Shown here: one piece after another, positions 26,821 to 35,880 of the stretch | How positions within the stretch are numbered: position 1 is the stretch's first letter | Layout: every line of letters starts with the position of its first letter | Source of the DNA: Atlantibacter hermannii | GTDB lineage: Bacteria > Pseudomonadota > Gammaproteobacteria > Enterobacterales > Enterobacteriaceae | DNA: 49,231 nucleotides | Direction: 5' to 3' | Assembly: GCF_009907385.1 (NCBI RefSeq) | Contig: NZ_JAAATR010000068.1 | Location: 1-49,231, forward strand | The notes under the pieces: generated by a model | Told to the model about the DNA's origin: nothing | Databases searched by the model: none | What the model saw: only the letters and a program-made list of their open reading frames with translations | Translations under genes and position numbers: made by a program

Positions 26821-28104
26821 ATGGTTAGGTTTGAAAAGAACGATCCTCTGATGTTAGCGCGGCAACTGCCTATAAAATCTGTCGCTTTGATACTGGCGGG
26901 TGGACGTGGCACGCGCCTCAAAGATTTAACCACTACCCGAGCAAAACCCGCTGTTCACTTTGGCGGTAAGTTCCGCATCATCGACTTTGCGTTATCCAAC
27001 TGCATTAACTCAGGCATCCGCCGGATTGGGGTGATCACCCAGTACCAGTCTCATACGCTGGTCCAGCATATCCAGCGCGGCTGGTCGTTCTTCAGCGAAG
27101 AGATGAACGAGTTTGTCGATCTGCTGCCCGCGCAGCAGCGCGTACATGGCGAAAACTGGTATCGCGGCACGGCAGATGCCGTCACCCAGAACCTCGATAT
27201 TATCCGGCGCTATAAGGCTGAATACATCGTGATTCTGGCGGGAGACCACATCTATAAGCAAGATTACTCGCGCATGTTGATCGATCATGTGGAAAAAGGC
27301 GCGCGTTGTACCGTGGCCTGTATGCCGGTTCCTAAGGCGGAAGCGACGGCATTTGGCGTAATGGATGTTGACGAGCACGACAAAATTATCGATTTCGTCG
27401 AAAAACCGGCCGATCCGCCGACCATGCCGAACGACCCGAGCAAATCGCTGGCCAGTATGGGGATTTATATCTTCGATGCTGAATATCTGTATGAGCTGCT
27501 GGAAGAGGATGACAACGATCCAAACTCCAGCCACGATTTCGGCAAAGATATTATCCCTAAACTGACGGCGGCGGGGGAAGCATATGCCCACCCGTTCCCG
27601 CTCTCCTGCGTACAGTCCGATCCGGACGCAGAGCCCTACTGGCGTGATGTCGGGACGCTGGAAGCCTACTGGAAAGCCAACCTCGATCTGGCGTCGGTCA
27701 CGCCTGAACTGGACATGTACGATCGCGATTGGCCTATTCGTACCCACATGGAACCGCTACCGCCTGCTAAATTTGTACAGGACCGATCCGGCAGTCACGG
27801 GATGACGCTGAACTCGCTGGTGTCCGGCGGATGCATTATTTCCGGCTCTGTGGTGGTGCAGTCGGTGCTGTTCCCCCGGGTTCGGGTGAATTCATTCTGT
27901 AATATTGATTCTTCAGTATTGTTGCCAGACGTCTGGATTGGCCGTTCGTGCCGCCTGCGTCGCTGCATTATTGACCGTGCCTGCGTGATCCCTGAAGGTA
28001 TGGTAATTGGCGAAAATGCGGAAGAAGATGCTCGCCGGTTCTATCGTTCCGAAGAAGGGATTGTCTTGGTTACGCGCGAGATGCTCAGGAAACTGGAAGG
28101 GTAA
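26821..28104 (+). CDS. glgC: Glucose-1-phosphate adenylyltransferase GlgC
   Basis: This 427-residue enzyme (431 in E. coli) makes ADP-glucose from glucose-1-phosphate and ATP, the committed step of glycogen synthesis. [10 protein letters not shown] is at residues 27-36 and the catalytic region [13 protein letters not shown] is present. FVEKPA and a C-terminal left-handed beta-helix follow. In E. coli, fructose-1,6-bisphosphate activates and AMP inhibits, with Lys39, Arg40, His46 and Arg52 in the site. Here Arg40 and His46 are kept but position 39 is Thr (TTTR at 37-40, codon ACC). The C-terminus ends LRKLEG and lacks the last few residues of the E. coli protein. Allosteric behaviour may therefore differ. 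Confidence 0.96.
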   Translation: MVRFEKNDPLMLARQLPIKSVALILAGGRGTRLKDLTTTRAKPAVHFGGKFRIIDFALSNCINSGIRRIGVITQYQSHTLVQHIQRGWSFFSEEMNEFVDLLPAQQRVHGENWYRGTADAVTQNLDIIRRYKAEYIVILAGDHIYKQDYSRMLIDHVEKGARCTVACMPVPKAEATAFGVMDVDEHDKIIDFVEKPADPPTMPNDPSKSLASMGIYIFDAEYLYELLEEDDNDPNSSHDFGKDIIPKLTAAGEAYAHPFPLSCVQSDPDAEPYWRDVGTLEAYWKANLDLASVTPELDMYDRDWPIRTHMEPLPPAKFVQDRSGSHGMTLNSLVSGGCIISGSVVVQSVLFPRVRVNSFCNIDSSVLLPDVWIGRSCRLRRCIIDRACVIPEGMVIGENAEEDARRFYRSEEGIVLVTREMLRKLEG

Positions 28105-28117
28105 TTGCGCAGGGAAT

Positions 28118-28174
28118 AACCGCGCGGCGCAGGTCGCGCGGTTGAGTTTCGCGTTTGGCGCGCTTTTTCGCGCC
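28118..28174 (+). repeat. Two hairpins between glgC and glgA
   Basis: AACCGCGCG (28118-28126) pairs with CGCGCGGTT (28135-28143). GGCGCG (28157-28162) pairs with CGCGCC (28169-28174) across a CTTTTT loop. Neither has a following U-tract. They fall in the 92-base gap before glgA and may adjust the relative yield of glgC and glgA messages. Confidence 0.5.
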
Positions 28175-28196
28175 GGGTAATTGAACGGGAGCCATA

Positions 28197-29630
28197 ATGC
28201 AGGTTTTACACGTTTGTTCTGAAATGTTTCCGCTACTGAAAACAGGTGGTCTGGCGGATGTAATTGGGGCGTTGCCCGCCGCGCAGATTGCCGATGGCGT
28301 GGATACCCGCGTGCTGTTGCCCGCCTTCCCTGATATTCGACGCGGCGTCACCGATGCTCAGCAGGTCGCGCATCGCGACACCTTTGCCGGGCCGGTTACG
28401 CTGCTGTTCGGGCATTTCAACGGCGTCGGTATCTACATGATTGACGCACCGGATCTGTATGATCGCCCGGGGAGCCCTTATCACGATACCAACCAATATG
28501 CGTATCCGGATAACGTCATCCGCTTTGCGCTGCTGGGTTGGGCAGGCTGTGAAATGGCGTGCGGATTCGATCCCTTCTGGAAGCCGGACGTGGTACACGC
28601 CCACGACTGGCATGCGGGCCTTGCGCCTGCGTACCTTGCCGCGCGCGGCCATCCGGCGAAATCGGTGTTTACGGTGCATAACCTGGCCTATCAGGGCATG
28701 TTCTATGCGCACCATATGAGCGAAATTGGTCTGCCGTGGTGGTTCTTCGACATTAACGGTCTGGAGTTCAACGGACAAATTTCATTCTTAAAAGCCGGGC
28801 TTTACTACGCCGACCATATCACGGCGGTCAGCCCGACTTATGCCCGCGAAATTACCGAGCCGCAGTTCGCTTACGGTATGGAGGGGCTACTGCAACAGCG
28901 CCATCGCGAAGGCCGGCTGTCCGGCATCCTCAACGGGGTGGATGAGAATATCTGGGACCCGTCAACGGACCTGCTCTTGTCTGCCCGATATAACCGCGAT
29001 ACGTTAGAAGAGAAAGCAGAAAACAAACGCCAGCTGCAAATTGCCATGGGACTGAAGGTGAATGACAAAGTCCCGCTGTTTGCGGTGGTGAGTCGACTTA
29101 CCAGCCAGAAAGGTCTCGACCTGGTGCTGGAAGCGCTGCCGGGCCTGCTGGAGCAGGGCGGGCAGTTGGCATTGCTTGGCGCGGGTGATGCGGTGTTGCA
29201 GGAGGGTTTCCTTGCCGCCGCTGCCGAACATCCGGGTCAGGTTGGGGTACAGATTGGTTATCACGAAGCGTTTTCCCACCGCATTATGGGCGGCGCAGAT
29301 GTGATCCTGGTGCCCAGCCGTTTTGAGCCGTGCGGTTTAACGCAGCTCTACGGTTTGAAATATGGCACGCTGCCGCTGGTGCGCCGCACCGGTGGCTTAG
29401 CGGATACCGTGTCAGATAGCTCGCTGGAGAATTTAGCCGATGGAATGGCCAGTGGTTTCGTGTTTGAAGATAGTAATGCCTGGTCGCTGCTACGTGCGAT
29501 TCGGCGTGCTTTCGTGTTGTGGTCGCGTCCATCACTTTGGCGGTTTGTTCAGCGTCAGGCGATGGGCATGGATTTTAGCTGGCATGTTGCGGCGAAGTCT
29601 TACCGCGAACTTTATCAACGCTTGATGTAA
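28197..29630 (+). CDS. glgA: Glycogen synthase GlgA
   Basis: This 477-residue GT5 glucosyltransferase has the same length as E. coli GlgA. It extends alpha-1,4 chains from ADP-glucose. Lys15 in the N-terminal [13 protein letters not shown] binds the ADP-glucose phosphates. [15 protein letters not shown] and [12 protein letters not shown] are present, and the C-terminal domain has [19 protein letters not shown] plus the second TGGLADTV motif. The ribosome binding site GGGAG precedes ATG at 28197. It is encoded between GlgC, which makes its substrate, and GlgP, which degrades its product. Confidence 0.97.
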   Translation: MQVLHVCSEMFPLLKTGGLADVIGALPAAQIADGVDTRVLLPAFPDIRRGVTDAQQVAHRDTFAGPVTLLFGHFNGVGIYMIDAPDLYDRPGSPYHDTNQYAYPDNVIRFALLGWAGCEMACGFDPFWKPDVVHAHDWHAGLAPAYLAARGHPAKSVFTVHNLAYQGMFYAHHMSEIGLPWWFFDINGLEFNGQISFLKAGLYYADHITAVSPTYAREITEPQFAYGMEGLLQQRHREGRLSGILNGVDENIWDPSTDLLLSARYNRDTLEEKAENKRQLQIAMGLKVNDKVPLFAVVSRLTSQKGLDLVLEALPGLLEQGGQLALLGAGDAVLQEGFLAAAAEHPGQVGVQIGYHEAFSHRIMGGADVILVPSRFEPCGLTQLYGLKYGTLPLVRRTGGLADTVSDSSLENLADGMASGFVFEDSNAWSLLRAIRRAFVLWSRPSLWRFVQRQAMGMDFSWHVAAKSYRELYQRLM

Positions 29631-29649
29631 CTATCCTGGAATCACATGT

Positions 29650-32097
29650 ATGAATGCACCCTTTTCCTATTCATCCCCCACAGTCAGCGTTGAGGCGCTA
29701 AAGCATTCCATTGCTTATAAGCTGATGTTTACCATTGGTAAAGATCCGGCTATCGCCAATAAACACGAATGGCTGAACGCCACGCTGTTTGCCGTGCGGG
29801 ATCGGCTGGTGGAGCGCTGGTTGCGCTCCAATCGTGCGCAGCTCTCGCAGGAAATGCGCCAGGTTTACTACCTGTCGATGGAATTTCTGATTGGCCGCAC
29901 CCTCTCTAACGCGTTGCTGTCGTTGGGTATTTATGACGATGTTAAAGACGCGCTTGAAGAGATGGGGCTCGACCTGGAAGAATTGATCGATGAAGAGAAC
30001 GACCCTGGCCTCGGCAACGGCGGTCTCGGGCGGCTCGCCGCCTGCTTCCTGGACTCGCTGGCGACCTTAGGGCTGCCGGGCCGCGGTTACGGTATTCGCT
30101 ACGACTACGGCATGTTCCGGCAGAATATCGTCGATGGCCGTCAAAAAGAGTCCCCGGATTACTGGCTGGAGTATGGCAACCCGTGGGAGTTCAAACGTCA
30201 CAACACCCGCTACAAAGTGCGCTTTGGCGGGCGTATCCAGCAGGAGGGTAAGAAAACCCGCTGGATCGAAACCGAAGAGATCCTGGCGGTGGCGTATGAC
30301 CAGATCATCCCCGGTTACGATACTGACGCCACCAACACGCTGCGCCTGTGGAATGCCCAGGCGAGTAGCGAAATCAATCTCGGTAAATTTAACCAGGGCG
30401 ACTACTTCGCGGCGGTGGAAGATAAAAACCACTCCGAAAACGTCTCCCGCGTGCTTTATCCCGATGATTCAACCTATTCGGGGCGCGAGCTGCGGTTGCG
30501 TCAGGAGTATTTCCTGGTGTCGGCCACTATTCAGGATATCCTGAACCGCCATTACCAGATGCATAAAACCTATGCCAATCTGGCGGATAAAATTGCCATC
30601 CACCTGAATGACACGCACCCGGTGTTGTCGATTCCGGAACTGATGCGTTTACTGATCGACGAACATAAGTTTGGCTGGGATGAAGCCTTCGAAGTCACCT
30701 GCCAGGTGTTCTCCTACACCAACCACACGTTGATGAGCGAGGCGCTGGAAAGCTGGCCGGTGGATATGCTGGGCAAAATCCTGCCGCGCCATCTGCAAAT
30801 CATTTTCGAGATCAACGATTACTTCCTGAAAACTGTTCAGGAGCAGTACCCGAACGATACCGCGCTGCTGAGCCGCACCTCGATTATCGACGAATCCAAT
30901 GGCCGTAAAGTGCGTATGGCCTGGCTGGCGGTCGTTGTGAGCCACAAGGTCAACGGCGTGTCGGAGCTGCATTCAAACCTGATGGTGCAATCGCTGTTCG
31001 CCGATTTCGCGCGCATTTTCCCGATGCGTTTCTGCAACGTGACCAACGGCGTCACGCCGCGCCGCTGGCTGGCGCTGGCGAACCCGGCGCTATCCGAAGT
31101 GCTGGATGACAACATTGGCCGCAACTGGCGCACCGATTTGAGCCAGTTGAGCGAGCTGAAGCAGCATATCGATTATCCGCTGGTGAACCAGGCGGTGCGT
31201 CAGGCCAAGCTGGAAAATAAAAAGCGGCTGGCGAACGTCATTGCCCAGCAGCTGGATGTGGTGGTGAACCCGAAAGCGCTGTTTGATGTGCAGATTAAGC
31301 GTATTCACGAGTACAAACGCCAGTTGATGAATGTCCTGCACGTGATCACCCGCTATAACCGCATCAAAGCCGATCCAAATGCCGACTGGGTGCCGCGCGT
31401 AAATATTTTTGCCGGTAAAGCCGCCTCGGCGTACTACATGGCCAAGCACATTATTCACCTGATCAACGATGTGGCCGAGGTGATCAATAACGATCCCGAC
31501 GTGCGTGACCATCTGAAAGTGGTGTTTATCCCGAACTACAGCGTCAGCCTGGCGCAGGTGATCATCCCGGCAGCGGATCTCTCCGAGCAGATCTCACTGG
31601 CGGGTACTGAAGCGTCCGGCACCAGTAACATGAAGTTTGCGCTTAACGGCGCGCTGACTATCGGCACGCTGGATGGCGCCAATGTGGAAATGCTGGAGCA
31701 CGTGGGGGCGGAGAATATCTTTATCTTCGGCAACACGGCGGAGCAGGTCGAAGAGCTGCGTCGCAAAGGGTATAAGCCGCGTGAGTACTACGAGCAGGAT
31801 GAAGAGCTGCATCTGGCGTTAACGCAGATCGGCACCGGCGTCTTTAGCCCGGACGATAAAAACCGTTACCGCGATCTGCTGGATTCGCTGATTAACTTTG
31901 GCGATCACTATCAGGTGCTGGCGGATTACCGCAGCTACGTGGACACCCAGGATAAAGTTGACGAGCTGTATCGCCAGCCGGAAGCCTGGTCGACCTGCGC
32001 GATGCAGAATATCGCCAATATGGGGTATTTCTCATCCGACCGGACGATTCAGGAGTACGCCGAAAATATCTGGAATATCAAGCCCGTCAGGTTGTAA
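29650..32097 (+). CDS. glgP: Glycogen phosphorylase GlgP
   Basis: This 815-residue GT35 phosphorylase has the same length as E. coli GlgP. It releases glucose-1-phosphate from glycogen chain ends. The pyridoxal phosphate lysine is Lys662 in [14 protein letters not shown]. Other family landmarks are [32 protein letters not shown] and [14 protein letters not shown]. It is the last gene of the cluster, 19 bases after glgA, and ends at a bidirectional terminator shared with glpD. MalP (39073-41475) is its maltodextrin-preferring paralogue in the same window. Confidence 0.97.
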   Translation: MNAPFSYSSPTVSVEALKHSIAYKLMFTIGKDPAIANKHEWLNATLFAVRDRLVERWLRSNRAQLSQEMRQVYYLSMEFLIGRTLSNALLSLGIYDDVKDALEEMGLDLEELIDEENDPGLGNGGLGRLAACFLDSLATLGLPGRGYGIRYDYGMFRQNIVDGRQKESPDYWLEYGNPWEFKRHNTRYKVRFGGRIQQEGKKTRWIETEEILAVAYDQIIPGYDTDATNTLRLWNAQASSEINLGKFNQGDYFAAVEDKNHSENVSRVLYPDDSTYSGRELRLRQEYFLVSATIQDILNRHYQMHKTYANLADKIAIHLNDTHPVLSIPELMRLLIDEHKFGWDEAFEVTCQVFSYTNHTLMSEALESWPVDMLGKILPRHLQIIFEINDYFLKTVQEQYPNDTALLSRTSIIDESNGRKVRMAWLAVVVSHKVNGVSELHSNLMVQSLFADFARIFPMRFCNVTNGVTPRRWLALANPALSEVLDDNIGRNWRTDLSQLSELKQHIDYPLVNQAVRQAKLENKKRLANVIAQQLDVVVNPKALFDVQIKRIHEYKRQLMNVLHVITRYNRIKADPNADWVPRVNIFAGKAASAYYMAKHIIHLINDVAEVINNDPDVRDHLKVVFIPNYSVSLAQVIIPAADLSEQISLAGTEASGTSNMKFALNGALTIGTLDGANVEMLEHVGAENIFIFGNTAEQVEELRRKGYKPREYYEQDEELHLALTQIGTGVFSPDDKNRYRDLLDSLINFGDHYQVLADYRSYVDTQDKVDELYRQPEAWSTCAMQNIANMGYFSSDRTIQEYAENIWNIKPVRL

Positions 32098-32104
32098 ACA
32101 TTAT

Positions 32105-32138
32105 AAAAAAACGGCGGAGATCCTCCGCCGTTTTTATT
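32105..32138. terminator. Bidirectional terminator between glgP and glpD
   Basis: AACGGCGGAG pairs with CTCCGCCGTT across ATC. An A-run lies on the left and a T-run on the right, so it can serve both converging genes. Confidence 0.9.
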
Positions 32139-33644
32139 TTAAGACGCTAATGACAGCTCTTGTTTGGTGTATTTGGTAAGCCAGGCCGCAATGCGCGACT
32201 CCTGCCCGGCATCCAGCCACATGCCCAATTTGGTGCGACGCCACAGCGCGTCATCCAGACGGCGCACCCATTCGTGGTCCACCAGGTAACGCAGTTCCGC
32301 TTCGTAAAACTCATGGCCGAAATCCTCGCCCAGTTCGTCGAGACGACTGCTGTTGCCCAGAATCAGCTCGCTGTTAGAACCGTAGGTCCGCGCATAGTGG
32401 CGCGCCAGCGATTCGCTGATGAACGGATAACGACGACGCAGTTTCGCGGCATAGTCATCGCGATCGCCATTCAGTTCTCCGCCGGGCAGAACACAGCTTT
32501 TTGTCCAGGCCGGGCCCATAGAAGGATAATAGTTAGCGAGTTTCTCCAGCGCATGTTCCGCCAGCTTGCGGTAGGTGGTCAGCTTGCCGCCGAACACCGA
32601 CAGCAGCGGCGCCTGGCCGTTTTCATCGTGAATATCCAGCGTGTAATCGCGGGTGATGGCCTGCGGCGAATCGGATTCGTCATCGCACAGCGGGCGCACG
32701 CCGGAGTAAGTCCACACCACGTCATCGCGGCTAAGCTGCTTTTTAAAGTGCAGGTTGTACACCTTCAGCAGGTAGTTGATTTCGCTTTCATCAATCGCCA
32801 CCTGTTTCGGATCGCCTTTATACTCCACATCGGTGGTGCCGATGATCGAAAACTCGTCCATCCACGGGATCACAAACACGATGCGCTTGTCTTCATTTTG
32901 CAGGATATAAGCCTGCTTCTGTTGATGGACGCGCGGCACCACAATGTGGCTGCCTTTGATCAGGCGGATACCGTAAGGCGACGGCAGTTTCAGCCCGTCA
33001 TCGAAGAAGTTTTTCACCCACGGGCCGGTGGCGTTAACCAGGCCACGCGCGCGCCAGGTATAAGTTTTACCGGTGTCGATATCCTCGGCTTCCACCACCC
33101 ACAGGCCGTTTTCGCGGCGGGCGGAGGTGGCTTTGGTGCGGGTCATGACTTCGCCGCCTTTCTTCACCACCATCTGCGCGTTCGCGAGCACTAAACGCGC
33201 ATCGTCCACCCAGCAGTCAGAATATTCGAAACCGCGCACGATCTCCGGCTTCAGAACCGAATCCGCGCCAAAGCGCAAACCGTGCGAGCGCGGCAGGCTG
33301 GTGCGTTTACCAAGGTTATCGTACATAAACAGGCCTGCGCGGATCATCCAGGCCGGGCGTAAATGCGGGCGGTGCGGCAGGCGAAAACGCATCGGGAACG
33401 CGATATGCGGAGCCATTTTCAGCAATACTTCGCGCTCCGCCAGCGCCTCGCTGACCAGACGGAATTCGTAATGTTCCAGGTAGCGCAGGCCACCGTGGAT
33501 CAGTTTCGAACTTGCCGATGAGGTGGCACAGGCCAAATCCTGCGCTTCCAGCATCAGCACTGATAAACCGCGCCCGGCCGCATCCACCGCAATGCCTGCG
33601 CCGTTAATGCCTCCGCCTATCACAATCAGATCTTTGGTTTCCAT
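32139..33644 (-). CDS. glpD: Aerobic glycerol-3-phosphate dehydrogenase GlpD
   Basis: This 501-residue FAD-dependent peripheral membrane enzyme has the same length as E. coli GlpD. It oxidises sn-glycerol-3-phosphate to dihydroxyacetone phosphate and passes electrons to ubiquinone. The FAD-binding Rossmann motif GGGINGAG is near residues 10-17. TSSASSKLIHGGLRYLE, NATGPWV and FGGKLTTYRKLAE are intact. The start is ATG at 33644 (METKDLIVIGG) behind AAGAGG; an upstream in-frame ATG adds five residues. It is divergent from glpEGR, with GlpR operators just upstream. It would consume the glycerol-3-phosphate imported by Ugp. Confidence 0.96.
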   Translation of the reverse strand: METKDLIVIGGGINGAGIAVDAAGRGLSVLMLEAQDLACATSSASSKLIHGGLRYLEHYEFRLVSEALAEREVLLKMAPHIAFPMRFRLPHRPHLRPAWMIRAGLFMYDNLGKRTSLPRSHGLRFGADSVLKPEIVRGFEYSDCWVDDARLVLANAQMVVKKGGEVMTRTKATSARRENGLWVVEAEDIDTGKTYTWRARGLVNATGPWVKNFFDDGLKLPSPYGIRLIKGSHIVVPRVHQQKQAYILQNEDKRIVFVIPWMDEFSIIGTTDVEYKGDPKQVAIDESEINYLLKVYNLHFKKQLSRDDVVWTYSGVRPLCDDESDSPQAITRDYTLDIHDENGQAPLLSVFGGKLTTYRKLAEHALEKLANYYPSMGPAWTKSCVLPGGELNGDRDDYAAKLRRRYPFISESLARHYARTYGSNSELILGNSSRLDELGEDFGHEFYEAELRYLVDHEWVRRLDDALWRRTKLGMWLDAGQESRIAAWLTKYTKQELSLAS

Positions 33645-33656
33645 GCTTGCCTCTTG

Positions 33657-33697
33657 CACTTTCGTTAAAGCTCAAAAATGTTCGTTATCGCTCATAA
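33657..33697 (-). promoter_or_regulatory. Tandem GlpR operators of glpD
   Basis: ATGTTCGTTATCGCTCAT at 33678-33695 matches the GlpR consensus (ATGTTCG then CGNNCAT) well. A weaker copy, TTTCGTTAAAGCTCAAA, lies at 33660-33676. They sit 13-53 bases upstream of the glpD start, as in E. coli, where tandem operators overlap the glpD promoter. Confidence 0.65.
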
Positions 33698-33742
33698 TAG
33701 CAAATCTCCCGGTCGTTTGGTAACAAGAAAAAAACAATTTCG

Positions 33743-33758
33743 CGTGATACACATAACA
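33743..33758. promoter_or_regulatory. Possible CRP site between glpD and glpE
   Basis: CGTGATACACATAACA resembles TGTGA-N6-TCACA with two mismatches. It lies about midway between the divergent glpD and glpE starts, where CRP activation is expected. Weak motif evidence. Confidence 0.4.
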
Positions 33759-33861
33759 ATATGGCGCGCCGCCCTGCTCAACACGTACACTTAAACGGTA
33801 AACCTGAAACAACCGGTCTATGACCGGGTCATGTGAATAACCGTAGAGAATGAGAGCGACC

Positions 33862-34191
33862 ATGGATCACTTTGAATGTATTGGTGTTGAAGAAGCGCAC
33901 CAGAAAATGCAGCGCGGCGCCGCCGTGCTGGTGGATATTCGCGATCCGCAAAGTTATGCGATTGGTCACGCGCCCGGCGCGTTTCATTTAACCAACGACA
34001 CGCTGAACAACTTTATGCAGCAAACGGATTTCGACACCCCGGTAATGGTGATGTGCTATCACGGCAACAGCAGTAAAGGCGCGGCGCAGTATCTGCTGCA
34101 GCAGGGCTATGAAAATGTGTATAGCGTGGATGGCGGTTTTGATGCCTGGCATCGGCACTTTCCTGCTGAAGTGGCTTATAAGCTGGGTTGA
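33862..34191 (+). CDS. glpE: Thiosulfate sulfurtransferase GlpE
   Basis: This 109-residue single-domain rhodanese (108 in E. coli) transfers sulfur from thiosulfate to cyanide or thiol acceptors in vitro. The catalytic Cys65 sits in the loop CYHGNSS, with VDIRDPQSY and the C-terminal DGGFDAWHR typical of rhodaneses. The start is ATG at 33862; an in-frame ATG four codons upstream lies within the ribosome-binding stretch. It heads glpEGR, divergent from glpD. Its role in glycerol metabolism is unclear. Confidence 0.94.
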   Translation: MDHFECIGVEEAHQKMQRGAAVLVDIRDPQSYAIGHAPGAFHLTNDTLNNFMQQTDFDTPVMVMCYHGNSSKGAAQYLLQQGYENVYSVDGGFDAWHRHFPAEVAYKLG

Positions 34192-34237
34192 TTAGCGTAT
34201 ATACTCCCTTTCTTTGTGTGGAAAACGGCGTTTATTG

Positions 34238-35068
34238 ATGGTACTGATTACGACTTTTGCCAATCCGCGAATGGCCCAGGCCTTTGTGGACTACATGGCC
34301 ACGCAGGGCGTTGTTCTGACCATTCAGCAGCACAGCCAGACAGATGTCTGGCTGGCTGACGATCAACAGGCCGATCGGGTGCAGGGCGAACTGGCGAAAT
34401 TTCTCGACGACCCGAACGATCCGCGCTACCTGGCTGCCAGCTGGCGCACCGGCCATACCGACAGCGGCCTGCATTATCGCCGTTATCCGTTTATGGCAAC
34501 GCTGCGCGAACGCGCCGGTCCGTTCACCATTGGGCTTGCCTGCGTTTGTATCGCGGTTTATGTCCTGATGCTGATGGTGGGCGACCAGGCGGTGATGGTT
34601 TGGCTGGCCTGGCCTTATGACTCAAGTCTCGATTTTGAATTCTGGCGCTACTTTACCCACGCGCTGCTTCACTTCTCGATCATGCATATCACCTTTAATT
34701 TGTTATGGTGGTGGTATCTCGGCGGGCCGGTGGAAAAACGTCTTGGCAGCGGCAAACTGATTGTGCTGACGCTGGTTTCCGCGCTATTGAGCGGCTACGT
34801 ACAGCATCAATTCAGCGGCGCCTGGTTTGGCGGCTTATCCGGCGTGGTCTATGCGCTGATGGGCTACGTCTGGCTACGCGGTGAGCGCGATCCCGACAGC
34901 GGCATTGTTATGCCGCGCGGTTTAATGGTTTTTGCGCTGCTGTGGCTGGTTGCCGGTTGGTTCGATCTGTTTGGGTTCTCAATTGCCAATGCCGCGCACC
35001 TGACCGGGCTGCTGGTAGGGCTGGCGATGGCGTTCGTTGACTGCCTTAATTTGCGAAAACGAACATAA
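34238..35068 (+). CDS. glpG: Rhomboid intramembrane serine protease GlpG
   Basis: This 276-residue rhomboid has the same length as E. coli GlpG. A cytosolic N-terminal domain (about 1-90) precedes six membrane spans. The catalytic dyad Ser201 ([13 protein letters not shown]) and His254 (NAAHLTG) is at E. coli numbering. The oxyanion and structural residues His150 and Asn154 ([11 protein letters not shown]) are intact. It cleaves membrane-embedded substrates within the bilayer. The start ATG at 34238 has no good Shine-Dalgarno sequence; it is chosen to match the E. coli length, with a GTG at 34214 as the alternative. Confidence 0.95.
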   Translation: MVLITTFANPRMAQAFVDYMATQGVVLTIQQHSQTDVWLADDQQADRVQGELAKFLDDPNDPRYLAASWRTGHTDSGLHYRRYPFMATLRERAGPFTIGLACVCIAVYVLMLMVGDQAVMVWLAWPYDSSLDFEFWRYFTHALLHFSIMHITFNLLWWWYLGGPVEKRLGSGKLIVLTLVSALLSGYVQHQFSGAWFGGLSGVVYALMGYVWLRGERDPDSGIVMPRGLMVFALLWLVAGWFDLFGFSIANAAHLTGLLVGLAMAFVDCLNLRKRT

Positions 35069-35092
35069 TTCAGTGCAGTGCAGGAGAAAAGA

Positions 35093-35851
35093 GTGAAGCA
35101 AACACAGCGTCATGACGCCATTATTGAACTTGTTAAAAAACAAGGGTATGTCAGCACTGAAGAGCTGGTGGAGCAATTTTCCGTCAGCCCGCAGACCATT
35201 CGCCGCGATTTAAACGATCTGGCCGATCAAAATATGATTCTGCGCCATCACGGCGGCGCGGCGCTGCCGTCCAGTTCCGTCAACACCTCATGGCACGACC
35301 GTAAGGCCACCCAGACCATGGAGAAGGCGCGTATCGCCCAGCGCGTCGCCAGCCAAATCCCTAATGGCGCTACGCTGTTTATTGATATCGGCACCACGCC
35401 GGAAGCGGTAGCCCACGCGCTGTTGAACCATGAAAACCTGCGTATCGTGACCAACAACCTCAACGTCGCCAATACGCTGATGGTAAAGGATGATTTCCGT
35501 ATCATTCTGGCGGGCGGCGAACTGCGCAGCCGCGACGGTGGGATCATCGGCGAGGCGACTCTGGATTTTATTTCCCAGTTTCGGCTGGATTTCGGCATTC
35601 TCGGGATCAGCGGCATCGACAGCGACGGCTCGCTGTTAGAGTTCGATTACCATGAAGTGCGCACCAAGCGGGCGATTATTGAAAACTCGCGCCACGTGAT
35701 GCTGGTGGTGGATCACTCGAAGTTTGGCCGTAACGCCATGGTCAATCTGGGCAGTATCAGCCTGGTGGATGCGGTTTATACTGATACTGCGCCGCCTGCG
35801 GGGGTGTTGCAGGTGATCCGCGAACATAACATCCAGCTGGAACTCTGCTGA
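35093..35851 (+). CDS. glpR: Glycerol-3-phosphate regulon repressor GlpR (DeoR family)
   Basis: This 252-residue DeoR-family repressor has an N-terminal helix-turn-helix at about residues 18-37 (VSTEELVEQFSVSPQTIRRD) and a DeoR sensor domain with TLFIDIGTTPEAVAHAL and LAGGELRSRDGGIIGEA. It represses glp genes until glycerol-3-phosphate binds. It starts at GTG (35093), with AGGAG six bases upstream at 35082-35086. The reading frame is intact, whereas E. coli K-12 MG1655 is annotated with a frameshifted glpR. The rtc genes that follow glpR in K-12 are absent; malT converges 25 bases away. Confidence 0.95.
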   Translation: MKQTQRHDAIIELVKKQGYVSTEELVEQFSVSPQTIRRDLNDLADQNMILRHHGGAALPSSSVNTSWHDRKATQTMEKARIAQRVASQIPNGATLFIDIGTTPEAVAHALLNHENLRIVTNNLNVANTLMVKDDFRIILAGGELRSRDGGIIGEATLDFISQFRLDFGILGISGIDSDGSLLEFDYHEVRTKRAIIENSRHVMLVVDHSKFGRNAMVNLGSISLVDAVYTDTAPPAGVLQVIREHNIQLELC

Positions 35852-35852
35852 C

Positions 35853-35880
35853 AGCACCCAGCGTTGCCGGGTGCCTTTAT
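35853..35880 (+). terminator. Probable glpR terminator
   Basis: GCACCC pairs with GGGTGC around AGCGTTGCC at 35854-35874, followed by a weak tail, CTTTAT. It overlaps the malT stop codon on the other strand. The U-tract is poor. Confidence 0.5.

Noticed and set aside
32160-33194. A 344-codon open frame on the + strand opposite glpD
   Set aside because: It lies wholly antisense to a well-conserved gene, has no ribosome binding site or recognisable domain, and its composition (rich in His, Gln, Arg, Val) is that of a GC-rich shadow frame.
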